From the NCBI GenBank assembly GCA_019420065.1, contig JAHZHX010000007.1, positions 1-48,007 of the forward strand: a stretch of DNA of 48,007 nucleotides. Reading direction: 5' to 3'. Below, piece after piece: positions 34,229-42,222 of the stretch. The notes below the pieces were generated by a model. The model was not told where the DNA came from and did no database searches. It saw nothing but the letters and a program-made list of their open reading frames with translations. The position numbers and the translations under genes are program-made. The stretch is from Clostridiales bacterium (lineage in GTDB: Bacteria; Bacillota; Clostridia; Christensenellales; Aristaeellaceae). Position 1 is the stretch's first letter, and each line of letters starts with the position of its first letter.

Positions 34229-36952
34229 ATGGCTGATTATTTTGATCCGAATGACAAACAGGCGCAGGAAACGCCCTATGTGCGCCATCGCCGTTCCGAA
34301 CGGCATAAGGCGACGCAGGAGGGCGCGCCGGAAAACGATAAGCAGGAAACGCGCGTGCTGAAGCCGGCGACGCTCCCGCGCAATGAGGAAAACGAGCTGG
34401 ACGCGACGCGCAAGGTTCCGGCGGCCGGCCTGGAAGGGTACAAACGTGCCAAGCCGGAGGAAAACGTGCGCTTTTACGGGGAAGAGGAGCAGGATTTTCG
34501 GGATAACGGACGATATCACGCGCAGGACGCGCAGCTGGACGGTGCGCTGTATCCGGAGGAGGACGAGGATGAGGGCTACCGTTCGCATGGCTGGCTGGTA
34601 GCGCTCATCTGCATTGTGATGGTGCTGGCCGTGTTTGCTGCCGGGATGTATTTTCTGCCGTCGCTGGTGGAGCGCCCGGGCGACGGAGGCGGGTTTGCCG
34701 GCGCGCTGTATGATTTGCGCGACAATATCGGCGGTCTGCTGGGCGTTGCCAAGGAACCGGCGGAGATTCATCTGTTCCAGACGGCCAACGCCTCTTTGCG
34801 GGTTGGCAGCCAGGCACAGTTCAACATTACAACCACCAAGGGCGTGCAGAATGTATGCCTGATGGATGAAATGGGCAATCGCCTGCCCGGCGCGGTGCAG
34901 TGCAAGGACGCCGGAAATACCACCTGGGTGGTGACGGTGCGCTTTGAAGACGTATATGTCGGAGAGGTTTACGCGGCCGTGCTGGAAAATGACGCCTGGC
35001 GCATGACGGACAGCCACCTGACGCTGCTGGTCATGGAGCCCACGGCCACGCCGGAGGCAACGGCGACGCCTACCGTCACGCCGGTCGTAACCGACGCGCC
35101 CGCGGTAACGGAAGCGCCGACCGCGGCGGCAGCTTCCATTGCAACGGAGCCGCCCGCTACGCCTGAAGCGGTCGCCTATGTGAACAACAGCGTTCCGACG
35201 GTGAACGTGACGGCGACCCCGACCGCAGCGCCTACCGCCACGCCGACACCCATGCCGACCGCGACGCCCACGCCTACGCCCACTCCCACGCCTACGCCGA
35301 CCGCGACGCCCACACCTACACCCACTCCCACGCCGACCCCAACGCCCACGCCTACGCCCTTGCCGACCAGCACGCCCATGCCGCAGCTGTCAGCCGAAGC
35401 GGGCGGCAATACCGCGCCTGAGCAGCGCGGCTTGACGCAGACGGTGTATCAGAACGGCAAAAAAGTGACTGATCTTGCACGCGATATGGCTGTCAGCATG
35501 AATGCGCCTGAGCACTATGGCCAGTATGACGGCGTAATGGCTTTCCGCGGCGACAGCTTCCGTCAGAACGCCGCCTACGGAACGGTCGAAGTGGAAAACG
35601 AGGAGCTTTCCGTCGAGTGGAAATATCAGCTGGGCAGTATACGCACGGCGGATTCTGGCACGCTGTACGGCGTTGGCTGGACAGGTCAGCCGGCGATCAT
35701 CAAGCTGGTGTATGAGCAGCGCGCCATGTGGTTTAATTTGTATGAGGAAAAGCGCAATGTGAAGCCGCTGCGCGAAGTGATCTTCGCGGCGCTGGACGGC
35801 AATATTTATTTCCTTGATCTCAACGACGGTCAGCCCACGCGCGATCCCATCAAGGTGGGTTATCCGCTGAAATCCAGCGTGGCGGTGCATCCGCAGGGAT
35901 ACCCTGTCATTGCGGTGGGCCAGGCGATTTCCAAGCTGTCCAACAAAACCGGCGATATCGGGTTCCATCTGTACAGCCTGCTGGACGGCAAAGAGGTGCT
36001 GTTCATGAACGGACGCAAGTCCAAACAGCAGGATCAGTATGCGGTCAACGGCGCGTTTGACGGTTCCGCGGTGTTTGATGTGAACAGCGATACGATGATC
36101 GTTGCCGGAGAAAACGGCCTGATCTATACCGTGGCCCTGAACAGCGAGTTCCTGGTGCAAAACGGCGGGGTGGTCATTGAGGACCCGGAATACAAGATCA
36201 ATAAGGACGTTGTTACGCTCAAGACCAAATCTTCTGCCGAAGCGGATAAGGATACGGGCGTTGAAAGCAGCGTGGCGGTGTATAACCGGTATATTTACAG
36301 CGCCGATACGCATGGCATCCTTCAGTGCATTGACAGCAACACCATGAAAGCGGTCTGGGCAGCGGACATGGGCGATAATACCGACGCGGCCATCGCCCTG
36401 GACTTTGACAAGGACGGCAATTTGGGTTTGTATACCGGCAATACTATGTATGCGCGGCTGAACAAGAGCAAGACCAAGCAGCCGGTGACCATCCGTCGTC
36501 TGGACGCGATGACGGGCGAGGAGGTCTGGAAATACGAGATCAACTGCGTATACAACAAGGATCAGCTTTCCGGCTGCAAGGCCAGCCCGCTTATTGGACA
36601 AAATGAAATCGAGCACCTGGTGATCTTTACCGTCAATATGACAGGCGACAAGGATAAGTCCGCCATCATTGCCTTTGACGAGATGACGGGCGAGGTCGTA
36701 TGGCAGCGCGAGCTGGATTCGGCGGCGATTTCTTCCCCGGTGGCGGTATACAACAAGGCCGGGAAGGCCTGGATCATCCAGGCCGACCAGAGCGGCAACC
36801 TGTATCTGCTGGACGGATTGACCGGCGCGGTGCGCAACGTGCTGCCGCTGGGCGGCGAGATCCAGGCGTCTCCCGCGGTGTACAATGATATTCTGGTGAT
36901 CGGCACCTGCTCCAAGGATAATGCCTATATGTACGGCATCCGGATTCAGTAA
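34229..36952 (+). CDS. Membrane-anchored PQQ-type beta-propeller protein on a Thr-Pro stalk
   Basis: The 907-residue protein begins with about 120 charged, presumably cytosolic residues. One membrane span follows near residues 121-147 (GWLVALICIVMVLAVFAAGMY). A small beta domain lies near 170-265, then a Thr/Pro/Ala stalk near 270-388, and a beta-propeller from about 410 to the end. The propeller repeats have the form IFAALDGNIYFLDLNDG, GEEVWKYEIN, GEVVWQRELDSAAISSPVAVYN and NLYLLDGLTGAVRN, typical of PQQ/WD-like blades. The long stalk should present the propeller across the cell wall. No enzyme motif is visible; binding or sensing is a guess. It has its own promoter and terminator. Confidence 0.85.
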   Translation: MADYFDPNDKQAQETPYVRHRRSERHKATQEGAPENDKQETRVLKPATLPRNEENELDATRKVPAAGLEGYKRAKPEENVRFYGEEEQDFRDNGRYHAQDAQLDGALYPEEDEDEGYRSHGWLVALICIVMVLAVFAAGMYFLPSLVERPGDGGGFAGALYDLRDNIGGLLGVAKEPAEIHLFQTANASLRVGSQAQFNITTTKGVQNVCLMDEMGNRLPGAVQCKDAGNTTWVVTVRFEDVYVGEVYAAVLENDAWRMTDSHLTLLVMEPTATPEATATPTVTPVVTDAPAVTEAPTAAAASIATEPPATPEAVAYVNNSVPTVNVTATPTAAPTATPTPMPTATPTPTPTPTPTPTATPTPTPTPTPTPTPTPTPLPTSTPMPQLSAEAGGNTAPEQRGLTQTVYQNGKKVTDLARDMAVSMNAPEHYGQYDGVMAFRGDSFRQNAAYGTVEVENEELSVEWKYQLGSIRTADSGTLYGVGWTGQPAIIKLVYEQRAMWFNLYEEKRNVKPLREVIFAALDGNIYFLDLNDGQPTRDPIKVGYPLKSSVAVHPQGYPVIAVGQAISKLSNKTGDIGFHLYSLLDGKEVLFMNGRKSKQQDQYAVNGAFDGSAVFDVNSDTMIVAGENGLIYTVALNSEFLVQNGGVVIEDPEYKINKDVVTLKTKSSAEADKDTGVESSVAVYNRYIYSADTHGILQCIDSNTMKAVWAADMGDNTDAAIALDFDKDGNLGLYTGNTMYARLNKSKTKQPVTIRRLDAMTGEEVWKYEINCVYNKDQLSGCKASPLIGQNEIEHLVIFTVNMTGDKDKSAIIAFDEMTGEVVWQRELDSAAISSPVAVYNKAGKAWIIQADQSGNLYLLDGLTGAVRNVLPLGGEIQASPAVYNDILVIGTCSKDNAYMYGIRIQ
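35210..35386 (+). repeat. Low-complexity Thr-Pro codon repeat
   Basis: About 59 codons alternate ACN and CCN with a few Ala and Met codons, forming the cell-wall-spanning stalk of the beta-propeller protein. Such tracts change length easily by slippage. Confidence 0.9.
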
Positions 36953-36963
36953 ACAACGTATAA

Positions 36964-36996
36964 AAAGAAGTGAGGGGCTGTGCGTCTCACTTCTTT
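36964..36996 (+). terminator. Stem-loop between the beta-propeller gene and glpK
   Basis: AAAGAAGTGAG (36964-36974) pairs perfectly with CTCACTTCTTT (36986-36996) around an 11-nt loop. A short T run is part of the stem. It probably ends the upstream transcript, although some readthrough into glpK, whose own promoter is not obvious, seems needed. Confidence 0.65.
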
Positions 36997-37017
36997 GTAT
37001 AAAGGAGAAGATTTTTG

Positions 37018-38514
37018 ATGAACAAACGCTATCTTGTGGCGCTCGATCAGGGAACGACCTCCTCCCGCACCGTGATTTTTACCACGGAGGGCCGTATGAT
37101 CGGCTCTGCCGCGCAGGAATTCAAACAGCATTATCCCAATCCCGGATGGGTCGAGCATGACCCCGGGGATATCCTTTCGACCCAAATCGAATCTCTGCGC
37201 GCGGCTGTGCGCAATACCGGAATCGCTCCGCAGGAGATTGCCGCCATCGGCATCACCAACCAGCGCGAAACCACCCTGCTGTGGGAGCGCGAAACGGGTA
37301 AATGGCTGCATAATGCCATTGTATGGCAATGCCGTCGCACGGCGCCCTATGTGGAGCGGCTGGTGAAGGAAGGGCATGCGGAGGCGATACGCCAGAAAAC
37401 CGGTCTGGTGCCGGACGCGTATTTTTCCGGGACCAAATTGCAGTGGTTGCTGGACGCGCTGAATGTGCGCGCGCGCGCGCGCAGGGGCGAACTGTGCTTT
37501 GGTACGGTGGATTCCTTCCTGGCTTGGCACTTGGTAAAAGGGCATCCTCATGTGACGGACGCGACCAATGCCGGCCGCACGATGCTTTTCAATCTCCATA
37601 CGCAGGAATGGGATGAGGAGCTGCTGCGCATGATGGATATTCCCCGCGCGCTTTTGCCGCGGGTGGTGGACAGCGCGCAGGTCATTGGCATGCTGGACGA
37701 AAATATCCTGGGCTGTGAGATTCCCGTGGCCGCCATGGCGGGGGATCAGCACGCTTCGCTGTTTGGCCAGGCATGCTTTGAAAAAGGCATGGCCAAAAAC
37801 ACCTATGGCACCGGCTGCTTCATGCTGATGAATGCGGGGAGCGAGTTCCGTCTGTCGGAAAACGGACTGCTGACAACCATGGCCTGGCGCTTGAACGGCA
37901 AGCCCACCTATGCGCTGGAGGGCAGCGTGTTTATGGGCGGGGCAACGATCCAGTGGCTGCGCGACGAGGTGCATTTCCTGGAAAAAGCGTCGGAAAGCGA
38001 GGCGGTGGCGACCTCGGTGCCCGATTCGGACGGCGTATATCTGGTGCCGGCCTTTACGGGGCTGGGCGCGCCGCATTGGAGCATGTATGCCCGCGGCACG
38101 CTGTTTGGCATGACGCGCGGCACCGGGCGGGCGCAGATCGTGCGCGCCGCGCTGGAGGGCATTGCCTACCAGAGCCGCGATTTGTTTGAAGCCATGGCGC
38201 AGGATCTGGGCGAAAAGCCCGCGGCGCTGCGCGTGGATGGCGGAGCAACGGCCAACGATTTTCTGATGCAGTTCCAGGCCGACATTATCAATGCATCGAT
38301 TCAGCGGCCGGCCGTGTTGGAAACAACGGCGTTGGGCGCGGCGCTGCTGGCCGGTTTGGCGGTGGGCGTGTACGGCGATCTTGCGGAAACCGCCAACGGC
38401 TGGCATGTGGAGAAAAAGTTTGTTCCGGCAATGGCCGGCGAAAAGCGTGAAGAATTGCTTCACGGCTGGAAGCGTGCGGTAGACGCAGTGCTCTATTGGG
38501 CCAGAAATGAATAA
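37018..38514 (+). CDS. glpK: Glycerol kinase
   Basis: The ATG at 37018 follows AAAGGAGAAGATTTTTG. The 498-residue protein has the usual length and the FGGY-kinase signatures: phosphate loop LDQGTTSSRTVIF, glycerol-binding NQRETT and WQCRRT, the catalytic Asp in MAGDQHASLFGQ and ATP-site segments GTGCFMLMNAG and VDGGATANDFLMQFQADI. It phosphorylates glycerol to sn-glycerol 3-phosphate with ATP. No glycerol facilitator, glycerol-3-phosphate dehydrogenase or antiterminator gene is adjacent, so uptake and oxidation must be encoded elsewhere. Confidence 0.97.
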   Translation: MNKRYLVALDQGTTSSRTVIFTTEGRMIGSAAQEFKQHYPNPGWVEHDPGDILSTQIESLRAAVRNTGIAPQEIAAIGITNQRETTLLWERETGKWLHNAIVWQCRRTAPYVERLVKEGHAEAIRQKTGLVPDAYFSGTKLQWLLDALNVRARARRGELCFGTVDSFLAWHLVKGHPHVTDATNAGRTMLFNLHTQEWDEELLRMMDIPRALLPRVVDSAQVIGMLDENILGCEIPVAAMAGDQHASLFGQACFEKGMAKNTYGTGCFMLMNAGSEFRLSENGLLTTMAWRLNGKPTYALEGSVFMGGATIQWLRDEVHFLEKASESEAVATSVPDSDGVYLVPAFTGLGAPHWSMYARGTLFGMTRGTGRAQIVRAALEGIAYQSRDLFEAMAQDLGEKPAALRVDGGATANDFLMQFQADIINASIQRPAVLETTALGAALLAGLAVGVYGDLAETANGWHVEKKFVPAMAGEKREELLHGWKRAVDAVLYWARNE

Positions 38515-38643
38515 AGCAAATTTGATGGGCTGCCGAAAAAGCTCAAAGGAATCTGAATAAGAACGAGAATGGGAAAAATGGGGCTTTTTCGATGCGCTGA
38601 CAGAGCCGACTCCTTTTGATAAGGGCAGATGGGGCAGCGTCCT

Positions 38644-38679
38644 AAAATTCCGCAGAGCGAATGATCTGCGGAATTTTTT
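38644..38679 (+). terminator. Terminator after glpK
   Basis: AAAATTCCGCAGA (38644-38656) pairs perfectly with TCTGCGGAATTTT (38665-38677) and the T run continues to 38679. It lies 130 nt after the glpK stop. The stretch in between has a weak long-range inverted repeat (38534-38542 with 38583-38591) and no gene. Confidence 0.85.
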
Positions 38680-38690
38680 GGCGTTTAATG

Positions 38691-38719
38691 TTGAAATAAT
38701 TGTGCTTATATTATATAAT
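38691..38719 (+). promoter_or_regulatory. Strong sigma-A promoter of the surface protein gene
   Basis: TTGAAA (38691-38696) and TATAAT (38714-38719) are spaced by 17 bp in an AT-rich setting. The start point should be near 38726, giving a leader of about 160 nt before the ATG at 38885. Confidence 0.8.
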
Positions 38720-38733
38720 ACACGCATTAGCAT

Positions 38734-38760
38734 ATTACATAAGTGCTTACTTATGGTAAT
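38734..38760 (+). promoter_or_regulatory. Palindrome just downstream of the surface protein promoter
   Basis: CATAAGT (38738-38744) pairs with ACTTATG (38749-38755), extended by ATTA and TAAT with one extra G. It begins about 8 nt after the predicted start point. It could be a repressor operator or a 5' mRNA hairpin. A second small hairpin, CAGAAT-CGATAA-ATTCTG, lies at 38816-38833. Confidence 0.45.
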
Positions 38761-38884
38761 ACTGCTGAAACGGGAAAACGAAAACCGTTTGTTTTGGGCT
38801 TATGGGAGGCGGAACAGAATCGATAAATTCTGCTGAGATGATTTTCTGTTACACGATAGTGAAAATGAGAAAGGGCGTTAAAAA

Positions 38885-40693
38885 ATGATGAGAAAGAGCA
38901 AACTTGTGTTTTGGGTGCTGATAGCGCTTGTTGTTTTTACCGTTCCTGTCTTTGCGGAGGGAAGCGCTCCCGCAGAAACGGTTACGGTTTCCACGGAGAC
39001 GGAACTCAAAGCGGCAGTTCAGGCTTTGAACGAGGCTGGCGGCGAAAAAAATGTTGTTTTGGGCGCTGATATTGAAATGAATTCTGAGCTGTCGGTGCTT
39101 AACGGCGTTTTGAATATCATCGGTAATGGACATACGCTGGCAAGAAATGATGTAAGTATCAATATTCAGAACGACGCAGTGGTGAACTTGGGGAAAAAGG
39201 ACGGTTCAGACTATCTTGTGTTAACTACCGTCGGGAATCCGCGGGCCAATACAAAGCCTATCATTACTGCTGCCCAAAAGGCAGAACTGAATATGTATGA
39301 GGGCGTGACGTTGAAGGATGCGCTCTCTCATGGTACGGCTGCCGGCGTTGCGTTGCAGGATCAAGCAGTCTTTAATATGTATGGCGGCATAATCGATAAT
39401 TGCCGGAACGACGCATCGGTTGCCGGCGCCGTCGTGATTATCAACAGCGCTGCCTTTAATATGTATGACGGTACGATCCAGAACTGTTCCGGCTTGGACG
39501 GCGGCGCCATTAACTTTGGCTATGCAACGATCGGGGGCAGCCCTTACGGCCCGGCGCAATTCAATATGTTGGGCGGTGAAATCAAAAACTGTCATGATAT
39601 CAATTATGGCGGCGGCGCGATTGGCGCGTGGACGGCGTCTCCGATTGCCATCAATATCAGCGGCGGTAAAATTTATGGCAACACTGCTGATGATAAAGGA
39701 TACGGCGGCGCTATATTTGTATTTGCAACCAGCCCGGATGCGGTTGTGAATATCAGCAACTGTGAAATTTACGGCAACAAGGCCAACTATGGCGGCGGTA
39801 TTTTTGTGTTTGGCGGTAAAGTCAATATTGCCGACGGCGTGAAGCTCCATAATAATACCGCGGTCAAGGCTGGCGATGATATTTACTGCAATGGCGGCAG
39901 GTCAAATGTCACGGTTGGTAAGGTCGGCAGCGACTTAATTCTGAACAGTGACTCCGGCGCGATTGACGGATATTATTACGATGGCGCAAATGATGCCGCT
40001 CCGGAAAATACTGATCGGTATGATCCCGATTCGGCTTACGAGTATGCGAAGTATGGCGTTAACAATACCGCTGAGTTTGCGCTGAAGGCGGCTCATGGCC
40101 CGGCGGTTCCTGTCAGCGGGATTGTAATGGAGGAGTCGGAAAAGACCGTTGACATTGCCAAGCTTGAAAAGTTCACGCTGAAGGCCGAGGTAAAACCGGA
40201 CGATGCGACCGATAAGAACATAACCTGGGCGAGCAGCAATAAGGATATCGCCACCGTTGACGAAAACGGCGAGGTGACGCTGCTGAACAAAGGCAAGGTG
40301 GATATTACTGCTACGACTGCGGATGGCGGTTATACTGCTGTCTGCCATGTGACCGTCATCTGCACGCACAGGACGGAAGCTTGGCAGTTGGACGATGAAA
40401 ACCATTGGAAAGTGTGTCAGATCGACGTTTGCGGCAGCGTCATTGATAAGGCCCCCCATATCTTTGGAGACTGGGTTGTGACCAAGGCGGCAACAACCAC
40501 CGAAAAGGGCATGAAGGAAAAGAACTGTACGGTTTGTGGATATAAAATCCAGGAGGAAATCCCGCTTGTCGTTGAAATCCCGAAAACAGGAGACGAGACA
40601 AATCTGTTCCTTTGCCTGGCACTAATAGGTGTTTCCGGGGTTGGCCTGGTATCCGTACTGGTGATTTCGAAAAAGGGAAAGAGTAAGGCGTAA
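38885..40693 (+). CDS. Cell-wall-anchored beta-helix surface protein with Big2-like domain and IPKTG motif
   Basis: The 602-residue protein has a signal peptide ending VPVFAEG. A right-handed beta-helix region lies near residues 35-370, built of repeats such as NMYGGIIDNCRND, NMYDGTIQNCSG and INISGGKIYGNTA. A Big2-like Ig domain follows near 408-490 (ITWASSNKDIATVDENGEV). Next is a four-Cys module (CTHRTEAW...VCQIDVCG...CTVCGYKI). The C-terminus has IPKTG (residues 565-569), a hydrophobic span and a basic KKGKSKA tail, a sortase sorting signal. It should be covalently attached to peptidoglycan and act as an adhesin or matrix protein. Codon use is visibly more AT-rich than its neighbours, suggesting transfer. 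No sortase gene is in the window. Confidence 0.88.
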   Translation: MMRKSKLVFWVLIALVVFTVPVFAEGSAPAETVTVSTETELKAAVQALNEAGGEKNVVLGADIEMNSELSVLNGVLNIIGNGHTLARNDVSINIQNDAVVNLGKKDGSDYLVLTTVGNPRANTKPIITAAQKAELNMYEGVTLKDALSHGTAAGVALQDQAVFNMYGGIIDNCRNDASVAGAVVIINSAAFNMYDGTIQNCSGLDGGAINFGYATIGGSPYGPAQFNMLGGEIKNCHDINYGGGAIGAWTASPIAINISGGKIYGNTADDKGYGGAIFVFATSPDAVVNISNCEIYGNKANYGGGIFVFGGKVNIADGVKLHNNTAVKAGDDIYCNGGRSNVTVGKVGSDLILNSDSGAIDGYYYDGANDAAPENTDRYDPDSAYEYAKYGVNNTAEFALKAAHGPAVPVSGIVMEESEKTVDIAKLEKFTLKAEVKPDDATDKNITWASSNKDIATVDENGEVTLLNKGKVDITATTADGGYTAVCHVTVICTHRTEAWQLDDENHWKVCQIDVCGSVIDKAPHIFGDWVVTKAATTTEKGMKEKNCTVCGYKIQEEIPLVVEIPKTGDETNLFLCLALIGVSGVGLVSVLVISKKGKSKA

Positions 40694-40738
40694 GTAAATT
40701 GATAAAACGCTCAGAGCGCTGACAAAGCCCGCAAACAC

Positions 40739-40778
40739 AAAAATTCCTTCGAAGAAAGAGAAAATCGAAGGAATTTTT
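40739..40778 (+). terminator. Terminator of the surface protein gene
   Basis: AAAAATTCCTTCGA (40739-40752) and TCGAAGGAATTTTT (40765-40778) form a perfect 14-bp stem with a 12-nt loop and a T-rich 3' arm. Confidence 0.9.
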
Positions 40779-40813
40779 GCTTGCTGTGTCAACTTCACTT
40801 GCGGATGGCGGTC

Positions 40814-40945
40814 ACTTACGTCTGTGTAAGCTCCCTTATCTGCAAGCTTGTTTCCTTGCCTTGCAGACTTTCTCAGCCTCTGCCCGTCTGTTGACTTTGC
40901 CAACAGACTGAGCGCCTGCCATGCTGCGGCAGGCGCTGCTTTTTA
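40814..40945 (+). ncRNA. Run of consecutive stem-loops, possible small RNA or leader
   Basis: Four inverted repeats follow one another: CTTAC/GTAAG (near 40814-40829), TCTGCAAG/CTTGCAGA (40839-40846 with 40860-40867), GTCTGTTG/CAACAGAC (40886-40893 with 40901-40908) and AGCGCCTGCC/GGCAGGCGCT (40911-40920 with 40928-40937). The last is followed by a TTTTT-containing tail and looks like a terminator. No ORF fits. It lies after the terminator of the surface protein gene and ends about 80 nt before the XRE regulator start. An independent small RNA or an attenuating leader is possible; no known family was recognised. Confidence 0.4.
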
Positions 40946-41026
40946 CAAAAAATGCGGCGGTTCGCTGTTTATGGGGAAGCATTCTCAGGCTGAAAATGAT
41001 AATATAACGACGGAGGTGGGAAAACG

Positions 41027-41503
41027 ATGGATACGGGTGCGGTTGGCAAATTCATTGCCAAACAGCGAAGAATACAGGGACTGACCCAGGCGGAGCTGGG
41101 AGCGTGCCTTGGGGTCAGCAACAAAACGGTATCCAGGTGGGAGAACGGCAACTATTTGCCGGATCTGTCGCTGCTGCGTCTATTGGCGCAGACGCTGCAT
41201 GTCAGCGTGGATGAGATTCTGGCGGCAGAGAGCGGGGAAAGCGCAGCCTGGAAACAAAGCGCCGCGCGCAGTCCCTTTTCGTTTGCAGAGCGGAAAGCGT
41301 ACTTCAAACGCAAATGGCGCGGGGAGCATGCGGCGCTGCTGGCGCTGCTGGGCGGGATCGCGCTGGCTTGCGCGATCTTACCGCTTGTACTGAAAATGCC
41401 ATGGCTGTACGGATTGGCGCCTTTGGCGGCGCTCATGGCGTATGCGTATCAGCACAACCGGATGATGCGTTATGTAGAAGATCGGTTATACGGAACAAAA
41501 TAG
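41027..41503 (+). CDS. XRE-family helix-turn-helix regulator with C-terminal membrane segments
   Basis: The start follows GGAGGTGGGAAAACG. The 158-residue protein has an N-terminal HTH_3 domain (residues 6-62: IAKQRRIQGLTQAELGACLGVSNKTVSRWENGNYLPD). Two hydrophobic spans follow near residues 103-120 and 125-142. Regulators of this layout are frequent in Firmicutes and may sense membrane conditions or bind partners there. Its neighbours on both sides are the surface protein and an unknown membrane protein; either could be a target. Confidence 0.9.
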   Translation: MDTGAVGKFIAKQRRIQGLTQAELGACLGVSNKTVSRWENGNYLPDLSLLRLLAQTLHVSVDEILAAESGESAAWKQSAARSPFSFAERKAYFKRKWRGEHAALLALLGGIALACAILPLVLKMPWLYGLAPLAALMAYAYQHNRMMRYVEDRLYGTK

Positions 41504-41514
41504 GATATAAACAA

Positions 41515-41547
41515 TGCCCGACGAAACAATGCGGTTTTCGCCGGGCA
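41515..41547 (-). terminator. Terminator between convergent genes
   Basis: TGCCCG-ACGAAA (41515-41526) pairs with TTTTCG-CCGGGCA (41535-41547). The pairing is complete on the minus strand if one G-U pair is allowed, and there it is followed by TTGTTT. It probably serves the minus-strand membrane protein gene and may also stop the XRE transcript. Confidence 0.65.
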
Positions 41548-41559
41548 CCATTTATACGG

Positions 41560-41976
41560 TTATGCGATAAAGGAAAGCGCGGTAAAAACGACAAAGCAAA
41601 ACAGGTCTGCGCCCAGGAGGCAAACGTCTTTTTCATCATCTTCCAAGTCTTCGAAGGTGACAGGCGGCTGCTCGTCAATATAGTCGATCATATCGCCGGC
41701 GCTGCGTGTCGGTTTTTTGCGGATGTTGACGCGTTTCATCATCAGCCTGGGCAGCCGCACGCCGTCCAGCCGAAGATAGGCGATCCATGCCAGCGCCGCA
41801 AAGAAAACGCCCAGGAACATGAACACATACATTTTGAAATGAAACGGATGCGCCAGCAAAAAATCAAGCAGCAGGGCAAGCATAAGAGCGAGCAAGAAGC
41901 GGTTGGCGGCCGTATAGAGCCAGGGGCGCAGCAGCGGCCGCCAGGAAAACCGTTTTGATTTGCGCATGAAAATCAT
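41560..41976 (-). CDS. Small membrane protein of unknown function
   Basis: The 138-residue product has a basic N-terminus, two central membrane spans (about residues 24-42 and 48-66), a cytosolic loop with acidic patch DEQPPVTFEDLEDDEKD, and a third span at the C-terminus. An ATG at 41967 is an alternative start; AAAGG lies 3 bases before the first ATG and 12 before the second, so neither spacing is ideal. It is convergent with the XRE regulator. I recognise no family. Confidence 0.7.
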   Translation of the reverse strand: MIFMRKSKRFSWRPLLRPWLYTAANRFLLALMLALLLDFLLAHPFHFKMYVFMFLGVFFAALAWIAYLRLDGVRLPRLMMKRVNIRKKPTRSAGDMIDYIDEQPPVTFEDLEDDEKDVCLLGADLFCFVVFTALSFIA

Positions 41977-41991
41977 CTGCCTTTCTTCAAT

Positions 41992-42020
41992 AATATACGC
42001 TCAAAACGATAAAAATGCAA
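41992..42020 (-). promoter_or_regulatory. Promoter of the small membrane protein gene
   Basis: On the minus strand TTGCAT (42015-42020) and TATATT (41992-41997) are spaced by 17 bp. The start point would be near 41985, leaving a leader of only about 10-20 nt. Confidence 0.6.
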
Positions 42021-42066
42021 TATGTTAGCTGCTGATAAAACATGAGCATGAATAATATCAAAATAA

Positions 42067-42141
42067 AAAATGCAAATTTACCCTAAGCAAAGTGCTTGAA
42101 AGATACTAAAATGTTTATTTACTGTATTTAAATTGCATTTT
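42067..42141. promoter_or_regulatory. AT-rich inverted repeat upstream of the peptide ABC promoter
   Basis: AAAATGCAAATTTA (42067-42080) is the reverse complement of TAAATTGCATTTT (42129-42141) apart from one extra A. A further ATGCAAT lies at 42015-42021. The right arm ends 2 bp before the -35 element at 42144. The arms could be paired operator sites. Confidence 0.4.
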
Positions 42142-42143
42142 GC

Positions 42144-42172
42144 TTGACATATGGATATCTGCAAAGTATAAT
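42144..42172 (+). promoter_or_regulatory. Perfect-consensus sigma-A promoter of the peptide ABC operon
   Basis: TTGACA (42144-42149) and TATAAT (42167-42172) are spaced by exactly 17 bp. The start point is expected near 42179, about 44 nt before the ATG. With an ideal core promoter the gene should be very strongly expressed unless repressed. Confidence 0.92.
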
Positions 42173-42222
42173 CCCGTTTATACATCGCAGCGCGGTGTAG
42201 AAAACGATGAGGAGGAAACCAC

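Noticed and set aside
35210..35386. Short regular repeats that look like a repeat array
   Set aside because: They are in-frame Thr-Pro codons within one protein, without unique spacers, so not a CRISPR or satellite array.
38734..38884. c-di-GMP riboswitch upstream of the adhesin
   Set aside because: Adhesin genes often have one, but the conserved GEMM core sequences are not visible in this leader.
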